A stretch of DNA of 64,000 bases from Marimonas arenosa (GCF_030848945.1 NZ_JANHAX010000001.1:744001-808000), one strand, 5' to 3'; shown: positions 16,856 through 25,528, counted from the first letter of the stretch. Notes: a model not told the origin generated them from the letters alone. A program made the numbers and translations.

Positions 16856-17587
16856 AAAATCGACCCCACCAGCTCTGTCGACCTCTCGGCCCAGATCGCC
16901 AAGGCGATCCGCGATGCGATCGTCTCTGGCGCGCTCATTGTCGATGAGCGCCTGCCATCCGAGGCCGAACTGGCCGAACAGTTCGATGTCTCCCGCCCCA
17001 CCGTGCGCGAAGCCCTGAAACGGCTGGCGGCGCAATCGCTCATTCGCACCCAGCGCGGCGCGTCCGGCGGCGCCTTTGTCAACCGGCTCAGTTTCCGCGA
17101 TGCCTATCCCCAGCAGATCACCACCTCGACCCTGCTGCTCAGCATGAACGCCGTCAGTTTCGAAACCGCCTGCGAGGCCCGCTATGCGCTCGAACGCGCC
17201 TGCGCCCCGCTCTCGGCACAGCGCCGCACGCCCGATCAGCTTGCCACCATGCGCGCCGAGGTCCACCGCCAGGGCCAGCCGGGCCTTTCCGACGAAAGCT
17301 TCTGCGACAGCGATGTCGCCTTTCACCGCGCCCTGGTCGACGGGGCGGGTAACCCGGTGCTGTCGTACCAACTCGCCGGTGCGGTCGAAGCGATGCAGCC
17401 CTTGATGAACATGATCACCTTCACGGCGCGGTCGCGGGCCGAAATCATCAAGCTGCATACTGCAATCGCCGACGCCCTCGACGCCCGCGACGCGGGCGCC
17501 GTCGAAGCGGCTCTGACCGAACTTGAGAGGTACACCCAAAGCCTCGCCCGCGACGTAATGGAAAAACGGGCGAAGAAACGCGGTTAA
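16853..17587 (+). CDS. GntR-family regulator (FCD domain, FadR subfamily)
   Basis: A 244-aa DNA-binding regulator. The N-terminal winged helix is residues about 10-75 (LPSEAELAEQFDVSRPTVREALKRL), followed by an all-helical FCD ligand domain (about 95-235) with the usual Asp/His ligand pattern (DVAFHRAL and LHTAIADAL). The start is TTG at 16853, with no clear Shine-Dalgarno. It lies inside the second palindrome. Its position divergent to the dmdA operon makes it the obvious candidate for controlling that operon. A GntR gene beside dmdA is also found in roseobacters, to my recollection. The effector, perhaps an acyl-CoA of DMSP breakdown, is inference. Confidence 0.88.
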   Translation: MKIDPTSSVDLSAQIAKAIRDAIVSGALIVDERLPSEAELAEQFDVSRPTVREALKRLAAQSLIRTQRGASGGAFVNRLSFRDAYPQQITTSTLLLSMNAVSFETACEARYALERACAPLSAQRRTPDQLATMRAEVHRQGQPGLSDESFCDSDVAFHRALVDGAGNPVLSYQLAGAVEAMQPLMNMITFTARSRAEIIKLHTAIADALDARDAGAVEAALTELERYTQSLARDVMEKRAKKRG

Positions 17588-17598
17588 CCGGCGGTTAA
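17584..17598. promoter_or_regulatory. CtrA-box-like motif TTAA-N7-TTAA
   Basis: TTAA at 17584-17587 and TTAA at 17595-17598 are separated by exactly seven bases (CCGGCGG). This is the full alphaproteobacterial CtrA consensus. It overlaps the gntR stop codon and lies 24 bp upstream of the small gene at 17622. Confidence 0.45.
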
Positions 17599-17621
17599 CC
17601 ACGATACGCGACACATACTGC

Positions 17622-17852
17622 ATGATCAGACCCGATTCCGCACTCGCTCCCGAAACGTGGCTCCATGGTGTTCTGTCGTCGAAATCGGTGGCAGATGGCC
17701 ATGTCATACGCCGCAAGATCCGAGATATCGAACGTTTCGTCGGCATGGATCGCTTCCTCGAAGAGATTCGTCTTCGCGGGTTTCGCGCGATTGAAAACCG
17801 CGGATATGTCATCGTGATCTGCAATCAGGCCCCAATCCGGCGTCTCGTCTGA
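17622..17852 (+). CDS. Small conserved protein of unknown function
   Basis: A 76-aa protein with the pattern LSPE-type W, SSKSVADGHVIRRKIRDIERFVG, FLEEIRLRGFRAIENRGYVIVICNQAPIR. I believe this is a small family common in Rhodobacterales. Relatives are, to my recollection, sometimes labelled phosphoribosylanthranilate isomerase, which cannot be right for a protein this short. There is no signal peptide or membrane segment. No strong ribosome site precedes the ATG. It sits downstream of a CtrA-type box and upstream of a hairpin cluster and ssrA. Confidence 0.65.
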   Translation: MIRPDSALAPETWLHGVLSSKSVADGHVIRRKIRDIERFVGMDRFLEEIRLRGFRAIENRGYVIVICNQAPIRRLV

Positions 17853-17857
17853 TCGCC

Positions 17858-17974
17858 CGATTTCCGAAGCGGAAATCGTTTCTTAATTCGACGCGAATTC
17901 AAATCTCCCCCGGCCTTGAGGACCCGCTTCGGTTTCCGCGTCGGAAACCGGACCGAAATCCGCGTCGGATTTCG
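17858..17974. repeat. Cluster 1 of tandem perfect mini-hairpins
   Basis: Four inverted repeats occur in 117 bp: 17858-17878 (CGATTTCCG / CGGAAATCG), 17885-17899 (AATTCG / CGAATT), 17930-17950 (CGGTTTCCG / CGGAAACCG) and 17954-17974 (CGAAATCCG / CGGATTTCG). Each has a 3-base spacer (AAG, ACG, CGT, CGT) and arms that end in CG at the centre. Arm sequences differ between units but pairing is perfect in all four. The cluster lies between the small gene at 17622 and ssrA. A second cluster lies at 35827-35941. Confidence 0.85.
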
Positions 17975-18018
17975 AACTGCCCCTTCCCAAACCCGCGCCG
18001 CGCCCCTATATTTCCCCT

Positions 18019-18335
18019 GTCCCCTTGGGGACTATGGACATAAACGCGCTCGTAATAAGCGGATCGGACCCGGGGGCGGTACCCGGCGGCTCCACCAAAA
18101 ATCCCCGTCGTTGGAGGGTTCATGGGGCCGAAATAGGATCGACGAACGTGTAAAGGGGTTTGCTTTGTCCCGGTGAGGTACCACCGTTATCGGTCCGAAA
18201 AGCATAATTGCCAACGACAATCGTGCTCCGGTCGCTCTCGCCGCTTAATGCGGTGCGAAAAGCCGAAATCTAAGCCCTGAGGCCTAGCCGCCTCAGGCGG
18301 GGTTCGCAGGCGCCTGGCAACAGAAGCCTGCACTT
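18019..18335 (+). ncRNA. ssrA: tmRNA, circularly permuted two-piece form
   Basis: The acceptor piece is encoded first. T arm CCGGG / CCCGG is at 18070-18086 and acceptor strand CGGCTCC at 18087-18093, followed by A and CCA (to 18097). A 26-base spacer then leads to the coding piece, which begins GGGGCCG at 18124-18130 and pairs with the acceptor strand. The tag frame 18210-18245 reads ANDNRAPVALAA then TAA. A 3' hairpin GCAGGC / GCCTGC is at about 18306-18332. A TATATT box at 18007-18012 is a likely -10. Outer ends are approximate. The spacer should be processed out, as in other alphaproteobacteria. tmRNA rescues stalled ribosomes and tags the product for ClpXP. Confidence 0.95.
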
Positions 18336-18438
18336 TCCTCCCGTTTCTTGCCACCCTGCAGCAAATTTCGACCGGGCACTTCCCTCCGCGCGCGAATCCC
18401 TTATGGTGACTCCAGACGCCAACCGGGAACCATCGAAG

Positions 18439-18897
18439 ATGTCGCGCAGCATCGATTACGGCAGCCTCATGCACCGCGCCATGCGCGGCCTCATCCAGGA
18501 GGTGCTGCACTCTGTTTCAGAGCATGGCCTGCCCGGCGCGCATCATTTCTTCATCACCTTCGACACCACCCACCCCGATGCCCGGCTCGCCGACTGGCTG
18601 CGCGACCGTTATCCGGACGAGATGACGGTGGTGATGCAGCACTGGTTCGACGGGCTCGACGTCGGCGATGACGGCTTCGCGGTGACGCTCAATTTCGGCG
18701 ACGATCCCGAACCGCTCTACATCCCCTACGACGCGATCAAGACCTTCGTCGACCCGTCCGTCGAATTCGGCCTGCGCTTCGAAACCCATGAAGAGGAAGA
18801 CGACGACGGCGATGATCCCGATCCCGGGCCCGACGGACCGGAAGACGAGGCTCATCACGACGCCGAGATCGTCCGCCTCGACAGCTTCCGGAAATAG
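18439..18897 (+). CDS. sspB: SspB, ClpXP adaptor for ssrA-tagged proteins
   Basis: A 152-aa protein of the alphaproteobacterial SspB type. It binds the ssrA tag and tethers tagged proteins to ClpX. The tag-binding domain is residues about 1-115 (IDYGSLMHRAMRGLI, HHFFITFDTTHP, YPDEMTVVMQHWF, YIPYDAIKTFVDPSVEFGLRF). An acidic linker and a C-terminal ClpX-binding tail (IVRLDSFRK) follow. I prefer ATG 18439, which matches the family N-terminus, although ATG 18403 is in frame. It begins about 100 bp after ssrA, so the tag RNA and its adaptor are neighbours. A RidA gene follows after 4 bp. Confidence 0.93.
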   Translation: MSRSIDYGSLMHRAMRGLIQEVLHSVSEHGLPGAHHFFITFDTTHPDARLADWLRDRYPDEMTVVMQHWFDGLDVGDDGFAVTLNFGDDPEPLYIPYDAIKTFVDPSVEFGLRFETHEEEDDDGDDPDPGPDGPEDEAHHDAEIVRLDSFRK

Positions 18898-18901
18898 CGC
18901 C

Positions 18902-19261
18902 GTGACTGCCAAGATCACCCGGTTTCACGGCAATAATCGCGGCCGCTGCCGGGCCGTGGTTCATGGTGGGCTGGTCTATGCTGTGGCAACCGACACCAAG
19001 GGCGGCCAGGGACTCGAAGCCCAGACGCGCAACACCCTGGCGACGATCGAGGCGCTTCTCGACGAAACCGGCAGCGCCAAGTCGCGGCTGGTGCAAGCCA
19101 CCGTCTATCTGCGCGACATGGCGGATAAACCGGCTATGGACGCGATCTGGTGCGATTGGATCGGCCCGCCCGAGAACTGGCCGCAACGCGCCTGCGTCGG
19201 CGCCGATCTCGCCGGCGGCGACCTGATCGAGGTGGTGGTGACCGCCGCCCTGCGCGACTGA
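18902..19261 (+). CDS. RidA (YjgF/YER057c/UK114) family protein
   Basis: A 119-aa protein from GTG at 18902, which lies 4 bp after the sspB stop with GGAAA upstream. The open frame upstream of this start overlaps sspB and has no family match. It has the RidA pattern (TRNTLATIEALLDETGS, VYLRDMADKPAMDAIW, PQRACVGADLAGGDLIEVVVTA). The Arg needed for imine/enamine deamination appears conserved in QRACV. RidA proteins hydrolyse reactive 2-aminoacrylate-type intermediates from PLP enzymes. It is possibly co-transcribed with sspB. Confidence 0.85.
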   Translation: MTAKITRFHGNNRGRCRAVVHGGLVYAVATDTKGGQGLEAQTRNTLATIEALLDETGSAKSRLVQATVYLRDMADKPAMDAIWCDWIGPPENWPQRACVGADLAGGDLIEVVVTAALRD

Positions 19262-19335
19262 CACCAGCCCATCATTGATCTCCGCGCCATCCGCCGCCAT
19301 GCTCGGAACACCACAGGCAGCAGACAGGGCAAACC

Positions 19336-20730
19336 ATGGCCGGCACCCGCACTGAAACCGACACCTTCGGCCCCATAGAGGTGCCGAGCGACCGCTACTG
19401 GGGGGCGCAAACCCAGCGCTCGATCCACAACTTCGCGATCGGCTGGGAACGTCAGCCGGCGGCCGTGATCCATGCCCTCGGCCTGATCAAACGCGCCTGC
19501 GCCGAAGAAAACATGGCCCATGGGCGCCTCGCCCCCGCGCTCGGCCAGGCCATCGCCTCCGCCGCGCAGGAGGTGGCCGACGGCCAGCTCGACGATCATT
19601 TCCCGCTGGTTGTCTGGCAGACCGGGTCAGGCACCCAATCCAACATGAACGCCAACGAAGTGATCGCCAACCGCGCCATCGAGAAGCTGGGCGGGACCAT
19701 CGGCAGCAAGGACCCCGTTCACCCCAACGATCATGTCAACATGGGTCAGAGCTCGAACGACACCTTTCCTACGGCAATGCATGTCGCCACCGCCCTGACC
19801 GCGCATCACTTGTTGCTGCCCGCGCTCGCCCGGATGCTGGCGGCCCTCGACGCCAAGGCGCAGGCCTTCGCCCCTATCGTCAAGATCGGCCGGACCCATA
19901 CCCAGGACGCAACCCCGCTGACCCTCGGCCAGGAGTTTTCCGGCTATGCCCATCAATTGCGTATGGGAATCGGCCGCATCCGCGCCGCGCTCGATGGCAT
20001 TCACGAGCTGGCTCAGGGCGGCACCGCGGTCGGCACCGGCCTTAACGCGCCGCCCGGCTGGGGCGCAGCCATCGCGGCGCGGCTGGCCGATCTCACCGGC
20101 CTGCCCTTCACCACCGCCCCCAACAAGTTCGAGGCGCTGGCCGCACATGACGCCATGGTCTCTTTTTCCGGGGCGCTTCGCACGGTGGCCGCGTCGCTCT
20201 TCAAGATCGCCAACGACATCCGCTTTCTCGGCTCCGGCCCACGCTCGGGTCTGGGCGAATTGATCCTGCCGGAAAACGAACCCGGGTCATCGATCATGCC
20301 CGGCAAGGTCAATCCGACCCAGTGCGAGGCGCTGACCCAGGTCTGCATCCACGTCATCGGCAACGACACCGCCGTCGGTTTCGCCGGCTCCCAGGGCCAT
20401 TTCGAGCTCAACGTCTTCAAGCCGATGATCGTCTATAACGTGCTGCAGTCCCTGCAACTTCTGGCCGACGCGTCCCAGGCCTTCTCCGACAACCTGCTCG
20501 ACGGGCTTCAGGCCAATGAGACGCGCATCGCCGAGTTGATGCAGCAAAGCCTGATGCTGGTCACCGCGCTGGCGCCGGAAATCGGTTACGAAAACGCTGC
20601 TAGAATCGCCAAGTCGGCGCATGCCAACGGCACCACGCTGCGCGAGGAGGCTCTGGCGCTCGGTCTCGTCGACGCGGACACCTTCGACCGTCTGGTGCGA
20701 CCCGAGACCATGATCGGGCCGCACGACTGA
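19336..20730 (+). CDS. fumC: Fumarate hydratase, class II
   Basis: A 464-aa TCA-cycle enzyme interconverting fumarate and malate. It is homotetrameric, iron-free and cytoplasmic. [10 protein letters not shown] is at about 96-105, the SSND loop at 139-142, and the catalytic His in GRTHTQDA at about 188. The superfamily signature [10 protein letters not shown] is at 317-326, with the catalytic Ser in its mobile loop. The length and the [10 protein letters not shown] block fit fumarase rather than aspartase. It stands alone, 74 bp after the RidA gene. Confidence 0.95.
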   Translation: MAGTRTETDTFGPIEVPSDRYWGAQTQRSIHNFAIGWERQPAAVIHALGLIKRACAEENMAHGRLAPALGQAIASAAQEVADGQLDDHFPLVVWQTGSGTQSNMNANEVIANRAIEKLGGTIGSKDPVHPNDHVNMGQSSNDTFPTAMHVATALTAHHLLLPALARMLAALDAKAQAFAPIVKIGRTHTQDATPLTLGQEFSGYAHQLRMGIGRIRAALDGIHELAQGGTAVGTGLNAPPGWGAAIAARLADLTGLPFTTAPNKFEALAAHDAMVSFSGALRTVAASLFKIANDIRFLGSGPRSGLGELILPENEPGSSIMPGKVNPTQCEALTQVCIHVIGNDTAVGFAGSQGHFELNVFKPMIVYNVLQSLQLLADASQAFSDNLLDGLQANETRIAELMQQSLMLVTALAPEIGYENAARIAKSAHANGTTLREEALALGLVDADTFDRLVRPETMIGPHD

Positions 20731-21049
20731 CGACGCGCGCCGACCACGCAACCATCACGCTTTGCACCCTCCGCCCAGACGCTGCCTGAGGCGAGGCCGC
20801 GCGCCATCCCGAACGCCCCCAGCCCCGACGCCGGCTGGCGCCCTGCCGCTGGCAACGGTCCCGATCCGGTGGCGCGGCATAACACAGCGCCTAGGGCGAA
20901 GGCTCCGAAGTTCATGGGGAATAATCCCTTCAAGAGGGCTGCTAACGACCGGCGTCGACATCTGGCGCGTTGTCCCGGAGCTGCAAGACCTGATAAAGGC
21001 CTTAACCCGCCCCCTTTCCAGCGGCAGCGCGGCGTGGCATGTTCATGCC
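20731..21049. other. Intergenic region without recognisable feature
   Basis: A stretch of 319 bp between fumC and the DUF4169 gene. Several frames are open on both strands but none has a ribosome site plus family resemblance. No tRNA, strong hairpin or repeat was seen. It should contain the promoter for the two small genes that follow. Confidence 0.5.
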
Positions 21050-21226
21050 ATGGCCGACATCGTCAACCTCAACCGCGCACGCAAACAAAAGGCTCGCCTT
21101 CAAAAAAAGGCGCAGGCCGATGAAAACGCGGTGAAATTCGGGCGCAACAAGGCGCAGAAATCGCTCGACAAAGCCCGTGCCGAGAAAGCCAGCCGCGATC
21201 TCGACGGCAAGAAGCGCGACGAATGA
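21050..21226 (+). CDS. DUF4169 family small basic protein
   Basis: A 58-aa, highly charged protein from ATG 21050 (MADIVNLNRARKQKAR). It is rich in Lys, Arg and Ala and predicted entirely helical. This matches the DUF4169 family found across Rhodobacterales. The function is unknown. The stop overlaps the ATG of the following ribbon-helix-helix gene by 4 bp (ATGA), so the two form an operon. The longer frame reaching back to 20762 is not supported. Confidence 0.8.
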   Translation: MADIVNLNRARKQKARLQKKAQADENAVKFGRNKAQKSLDKARAEKASRDLDGKKRDE

Positions 21227-21444
21227 ACCGTCCCGTCAAACATTCGCTCACGCTGCGCGGCCACCGGACCTCGGTGTCTCTGGAAGAGGACTTCTGGCAG
21301 GCCTTCCGCGCAATCGCCCGCGACCGCGGCCAGCCGATCAACGCGCTGGCTGCCGAGATCGACGAAGCCCGCGATTTCGACACCGGCCTCGCCTCGGCCA
21401 TTCGGCTGTTCGTTCTACGGCATTACCGCGACGGCCACGGCTAA
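21223..21444 (+). CDS. Ribbon-helix-helix domain protein
   Basis: A 73-aa small protein with an RHH_4-type domain: beta strand LRGHRTSVSLEEDFW, then helices AFRAIARDRGQPINALAAEIDEAR and GLASAIRLFVLRHYRD. Such domains often bind DNA as dimers, but this family has no established target. It is coupled to the DUF4169 gene by a 4-bp overlap. It converges on zapA with a 45-bp gap that holds a short GGGGC / GCCCC hairpin. Confidence 0.8.
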   Translation: MNRPVKHSLTLRGHRTSVSLEEDFWQAFRAIARDRGQPINALAAEIDEARDFDTGLASAIRLFVLRHYRDGHG

Positions 21445-21489
21445 GCCGGGTCCAGTCGCGCAAACACACGGGCTCGGGGCAAGCAGCCC

Positions 21490-21885
21490 CTAGCCGGCGA
21501 TTTTCTCTTCCACTTCCGCCGCCAGGGACTCGGCCCGCGCGGCCAGTTCAGCGAGGCTCTCGGTCACGCTTTCGGGCACCACCGGCACCTCGATCCGTTC
21601 CGGGTCCGGAGCCGGTGCACTCTTCAAGCGGTCGAGCTCGCTCTCCATGTCCGCCATCTTGTGCTTGAGATCGCGCAGCCGGTCTTCGACGCCGGCCGTC
21701 TTGTCGGCCAGCATCAGCCCCGCCATAAGCAGCATCCGGGCTTCAGGCAAACGCCCGATCTGGCTGGTCAGCGCCGAGGCCTCCTTGTCGAGCAGCGCCG
21801 CGGCCGCCTGCAGGTAGTGCTCTTCGCCTTCTTGGCAGGCCACCTCGAAACTGCGGCCACCGATATTGATTTCCACTTCCGGCAT
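21490..21885 (-). CDS. zapA: Cell division protein ZapA
   Basis: A 131-aa protein of the ZapA family, which bundles FtsZ protofilaments at the division site. The N-terminal globular part (VEINIGGRSFEVACQEGEEHYLQAAAALLDKEA) and RMLLMAGLMLADKT match the family. A coiled coil follows (about 65-90), and a Glu-rich tail longer than in E. coli ZapA. The start is ATG 21883-21885 with GGAGG 7 bases upstream. It overlaps the stop of the upstream coiled-coil gene, so they are coupled. Confidence 0.9.
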   Translation of the reverse strand: MPEVEINIGGRSFEVACQEGEEHYLQAAAALLDKEASALTSQIGRLPEARMLLMAGLMLADKTAGVEDRLRDLKHKMADMESELDRLKSAPAPDPERIEVPVVPESVTESLAELAARAESLAAEVEEKIAG

Positions 21886-22364
21886 CACGCGTCCTCCCCG
21901 GCCTTGAGCAGATGATCCAGCGATTGCAGCACCGCCTGGGTCTCGGCGGCATCCGCTGCCCGCGCAGCGCGCAGCGCTTCAAGCTCGGCCAGCATCGCCT
22001 TGTTGATCAGGTGCGGCTCGCCCACGCCCTGTTCGTTGGCCTCGCGCAGAGCACTGTTCGCGGCCCGCAACTGGTCGTTGGCCTTGCGCAGACGCTGCAA
22101 CTCGCCATCCAGACGCTCCAGCATCTCGGCCTGCTCGGTGGCCCGGGTCTCCAGTTCGGCCAGCTGGTCGTCCTGTTTCTCGTGCAGCGCCTTGATCCGC
22201 TCCTCGAGCTGGGCCGACGCCAGCTTTTCGTCTTCGAGTTCCGCCTTGACCCGCTCCAGCTCATCCGCCTCGCCCCCACCATCGGACGACAGACCGTCGA
22301 GGCCTTTCGCAATCCGGTCCAGCGCAGCAGTGATCCGGCCTTCCAATTCCTCTACCTGGCTCAT
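21885..22364 (-). CDS. Coiled-coil protein upstream of zapA
   Basis: A 159-aa protein, almost entirely coiled coil (residues about 30-125, heptads rich in Glu, Leu, Gln and Arg), from ATG 22362-22364 with GAGGAAAGAGG upstream. It is translationally coupled to zapA. No enzymatic motif is seen. The context suggests a partner in Z-ring organisation, but this is inference from position and from the shared coiled-coil nature. The 93-residue upstream extension of the open frame is not supported. Confidence 0.75.
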   Translation of the reverse strand: MSQVEELEGRITAALDRIAKGLDGLSSDGGGEADELERVKAELEDEKLASAQLEERIKALHEKQDDQLAELETRATEQAEMLERLDGELQRLRKANDQLRAANSALREANEQGVGEPHLINKAMLAELEALRAARAADAAETQAVLQSLDHLLKAGEDA

Positions 22365-22382
22365 GCCTCTTTCCTCTGTCTC

Positions 22383-22504
22383 CGCGCATTGGCTGCGCCT
22401 GTCGCACCCGGGTCCGTGCGGACCGTCCGTGCATCGGGCAGACGGCAACCCGGCCACCCATCCGGCTTGGCGGGTCCGCGTGGTGCCTGTCTCTCCCCTG
22501 CGCG
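22383..22504 (-). ncRNA. Possible 6S-like structured RNA
   Basis: In the 332-bp tkt / zapA-operon intergenic region the minus strand can fold into a long hairpin. A closing stem (22499-22504 with 22383-22388) leads to an asymmetric internal bubble of 12 and 15 bases, then an inner stem (22482-22486 with 22404-22408) and further pairing. TTGAAC-N18-TTGATT at 22534-22505 could be a promoter. 6S RNA is classically next to zapA in proteobacteria. The call rests on shape and position only. Confidence 0.25.
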
Positions 22505-22696
22505 AATCAATCCCGTCTTGCCGGACAGGTTCAAGTTTAAAGCCTTTCGCCTTGTTTCCAAACAAGGAAACCCCGGCACGGCAGTATCCGGCCCGGGCCG
22601 GCATCTGCCCCCGCGCGTTTTCGCGCATTTGCGGCCCCGTCACGGGCTGATAAGCAGAGGCTCAAGGTCACTCCAGCAAAGGACTTCGACACGCAT

Positions 22697-24712
22697 ATGG
22701 ACATCGCCGCCCTTCGTGCCGCCCACCCCGATCACTGGATGCGCGCCGCCGCCATCCGCACGCTGACGCTCGATGCCGTGCACGCGGCCAATTCGGGCCA
22801 TTCCGGTATGCCGATGGGCATGGCCGATGTCGCCACGGTGCTGTTCTCGAAACACCTGAAGTTCCACGCCGCCGCCCCCGACTGGCCCGACCGCGACCGC
22901 TTCGTGCTCTCGGCCGGGCACGGTTCGATGCTGCTCTATTCGCTGCTCTATCTCACCGGCACGCCCGAGATGACGCTCGACCAGATCAAAAATTTCCGTC
23001 AGTGGGGCGCGATCACCGCCGGCCACCCCGAATATGGCCACGCGCCCGGGGTCGAGGCCACCGGCGGCCCGCTCGGTCAAGGCATCGCCATGTCGGTGGG
23101 TTTCGCCATGGCCGAAGAGATCCAGCGCGCCCGGTTCGGGCGCAAGCTGGTCGATCACCACACCTATGTCATCGCCGGCGACGGCTGCCTGATGGAAGGG
23201 GTCAGCCAGGAGGCGATCACCCTCGCCGGCCGCCACCAGTTGGGTAAGCTGATCGTCTTCTGGGACAACAACAACATCACCATCGACGGCACGGTCGAGC
23301 TCAGCGACCGCACCGACCAGATCACCCGTTTCGCTTCCGCCGGCTGGCACGTGCAGGAAATCGACGGCCACGATCCTGTTGAAATCGACGCCGCGATCGC
23401 AGCCGCCAAGAATTCGCCGCAGCCCTCGATGATCGCCTGCAAGACCCATATCGGTCTCGGCCACGCGGCGCAGGACACCTCCAAGGCCCATGGCGCGCTC
23501 ACCGACGCCGGCCAGCTCCAGGCCGCCAAGGATGCCTATGGCTGGACCACCGGACCGTTCGAGATCCCGGACGACATCAAGTCGTGGTGGGAGGAAGTCG
23601 GCGCCCGTGGCGTCGCCGAACACGAAGCCTGGAAAGCCCGGCTTGCCGACCACAGCGACCGCCGCCAAGCCGAGTTCGCACGCATCTACGCCCGCGAGGT
23701 GCCGAAATCGCTTGCCGGCCGGGTCCGCGCCCTGAAGAAACAGATTTCGGAGGAAGCGCCCAAGGTAGCAACCCGCAAGAGCTCGGAAATGACGCTCGAG
23801 GTCATCAACCCGATCATGCCAGAAACCGTCGGCGGCTCGGCCGATCTGACCGGCTCGAACAACACCAGGACCGGTGATCTGGGCATGTTCGACGTGGACA
23901 ACCGCAAGGGCCGCTACATCTATTACGGCATCCGCGAACACGCCATGGCGGCGGCGATGAACGGCATGGCACTGCATGGCGGCGTACGCCCCTATGGCGG
24001 CACCTTCTTCGTCTTCACCGACTATGCCCGACCGGCGATGCGCATGGCGTCGCTGATGGAGATCCCCACGGTCTTCGTCATGACCCACGATTCCATCGGC
24101 GTCGGCGAAGACGGTCCCACCCACCAGCCAGTCGAACATCTCGCGATCTGTCGGGCCACGCCTAACACCCTGACCTTCCGCCCCTGCGACACCGTCGAGA
24201 CCGCCGAGGCCTGGGAACTGGCCCTCGGCGCGCAGACAACGCCCTCCGTGCTGGCACTGACCCGCCAGGGCCTGCCGACGCTCCGAACCGAGCACAAGAC
24301 GAAAAACCTCGTGGCGCAAGGCGCCTACGTTCTGGCCGAGGCCGAGGGCAAGCGTCAGGCGATCCTTCTCGCCACCGGCTCCGAGGTCTCGGTCGCCATG
24401 GCCGCACGCGATCTGCTGCAAGCCGACGGCATCGGCACCCGCGTCGTCTCGATGCCCTGCTGGGAACTGTTCGAACAGCAGGACGAACGCTACCGCAAGC
24501 GCGTTCTGCCCGGCGGCGCCGTCCGCGTCGGCATCGAGGCCGGGTCGCGCCTGGGCTGGGACCGCTGGCTCTGCGGCGAGCGCGGCCGCGAAGCCAAGTC
24601 CGGCTTCGTCGGCATGTCGAGCTTCGGCGCCTCGGCCCCGGCCGAGACTCTGTTCGAGAAATTCGGCATCACGGCAGAAGCAGTGGCGGAAAAGGTCAAA
24701 TCGCTGCTCTGA
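22697..24712 (+). CDS. tkt: Transketolase
   Basis: A 671-aa thiamine-diphosphate enzyme of the pentose phosphate and Calvin-type pathways, moving two-carbon units between sugar phosphates. The TPP motif runs from GDG (161-163) to NN (191-192). The N-terminal HSGMPMG, the AGHPEYGH loop (108-115), and the C-terminal pyrimidine domain with [18 protein letters not shown] are all present. It is divergent from the zapA operon. The last 32 bp are repeated almost exactly at 25529-25560, beyond a cytochrome gene. Confidence 0.96.
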   Translation: MDIAALRAAHPDHWMRAAAIRTLTLDAVHAANSGHSGMPMGMADVATVLFSKHLKFHAAAPDWPDRDRFVLSAGHGSMLLYSLLYLTGTPEMTLDQIKNFRQWGAITAGHPEYGHAPGVEATGGPLGQGIAMSVGFAMAEEIQRARFGRKLVDHHTYVIAGDGCLMEGVSQEAITLAGRHQLGKLIVFWDNNNITIDGTVELSDRTDQITRFASAGWHVQEIDGHDPVEIDAAIAAAKNSPQPSMIACKTHIGLGHAAQDTSKAHGALTDAGQLQAAKDAYGWTTGPFEIPDDIKSWWEEVGARGVAEHEAWKARLADHSDRRQAEFARIYAREVPKSLAGRVRALKKQISEEAPKVATRKSSEMTLEVINPIMPETVGGSADLTGSNNTRTGDLGMFDVDNRKGRYIYYGIREHAMAAAMNGMALHGGVRPYGGTFFVFTDYARPAMRMASLMEIPTVFVMTHDSIGVGEDGPTHQPVEHLAICRATPNTLTFRPCDTVETAEAWELALGAQTTPSVLALTRQGLPTLRTEHKTKNLVAQGAYVLAEAEGKRQAILLATGSEVSVAMAARDLLQADGIGTRVVSMPCWELFEQQDERYRKRVLPGGAVRVGIEAGSRLGWDRWLCGERGREAKSGFVGMSSFGASAPAETLFEKFGITAEAVAEKVKSLL

Positions 24713-25009
24713 CCACTCGCGTCGCATTCTGCATTGCTCCCATCTCGGCCTTGACCTTCGAGTGGGGGCAATTACCGCTTCGAGCCCAATGCTGACCTGC
24801 CTTCTTCGGCGAGATTGGACCTTCTGTTGTCTCGTGTCGGCGACCGTATGTCAGATTTGGAAAGCAACCTTTTGGCTTGAACTCGCGCTTGACGCAGATC
24901 AATGCGGTCGCGCAACCTGATACCATATGGAACAAAGGACGCATTCAATGGTCCTATTGATACAGATGGGTTCGAGACACAAAGCAACACAAACTCAGGG
25001 AGGTTACTC

Positions 25010-25426
25010 ATGAAACTTAAGAACGCACTGACTTCTGCGGCCATCTTTCTTTCGGCAAGTGCAGTTCAAGCGGAAGACTCCGCGATTGTGTTGGGCAAAT
25101 CGGCTTACGGCGCATTCTGCGCAGTATGTCACGGCGAAGATGGCAAAGGTGGCGGTCAGGTTGGTGAACTGTTTCAAGTCAAGCCACCCAGCTTGACGAA
25201 ACTCTCTGAACGTGCCGGTGGGCGGTTTCCATTTCCGGATGTTTATCATGTGATTATTCTAGGGATGGAAGCTCCTGGTCACGGAACTTCGGAAATGCCT
25301 GTTTGGGGCGATTATTTCATGGCCGACGCTTTGGAAGACCGTGGCGTGAGCAAGACTGACGCCCTCTACATCGCCTCGGGCCGCGCTCTTTCGTTGGTTT
25401 ATTATCTCGAGTCGATTCAAGACTAG
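25010..25426 (+). CDS. Secreted mono-haem c-type cytochrome
   Basis: A 138-aa protein from ATG 25010, preceded by a strong CAGGGAGG site. A Sec signal peptide (about residues 1-21, ending AVQA) leads to a mature class I-like cytochrome. The haem motif CAVCH is at 37-41, followed by GEDGKGGG. The likely Met ligand is M96 in SEMPVWGDYF. It should be a periplasmic electron carrier. The gene is less GC-rich than its neighbours and lies within the tkt-end cassette, both signs of transfer. A longer frame from 24902 has no family match. Confidence 0.88.
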   Translation: MKLKNALTSAAIFLSASAVQAEDSAIVLGKSAYGAFCAVCHGEDGKGGGQVGELFQVKPPSLTKLSERAGGRFPFPDVYHVIILGMEAPGHGTSEMPVWGDYFMADALEDRGVSKTDALYIASGRALSLVYYLESIQD

Positions 25427-25469
25427 AGCCAAGCGATCAACACATGGTCGTTAACCGAATGCACAGAAC

Positions 25470-25508
25470 CGACCCCAGCAACTGAATGCTGGGGTCCAAT
25501 TTTCTTTT
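25470..25508 (+). terminator. Terminator after the cytochrome gene
   Basis: A 10-bp perfect stem GACCCCAGCA / TGCTGGGGTC (25470-25479 with 25486-25495) with loop ACTGAA is followed by CAATTTTCTTTT. Confidence 0.9.
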
Positions 25509-25528
25509 AGGTCACCAGTAGCAGCAAT

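Noticed and set aside
14800-16947. 715-codon plus-strand frame
   Set aside because: It is antisense to DinB, DUF1326 and DUF2182 genes, whose products are recognisable. Its own translation is rich in Arg, His and Gln with no motif.
18010-18030. TTTCCCCTGTCCC before ssrA, and the similar string near 43157, as relatives of the TTCCCTG repeats
   Set aside because: They have an extra C in the core, occur singly, and the first is explained by its place at the ssrA promoter and start.
22640-24727. 695-codon open frame on the minus strand opposite tkt
   Set aside because: It is an antisense shadow of a GC-rich gene, with low-complexity Gly/Arg/Ala composition and no family motifs. tkt on the other strand is unmistakable.
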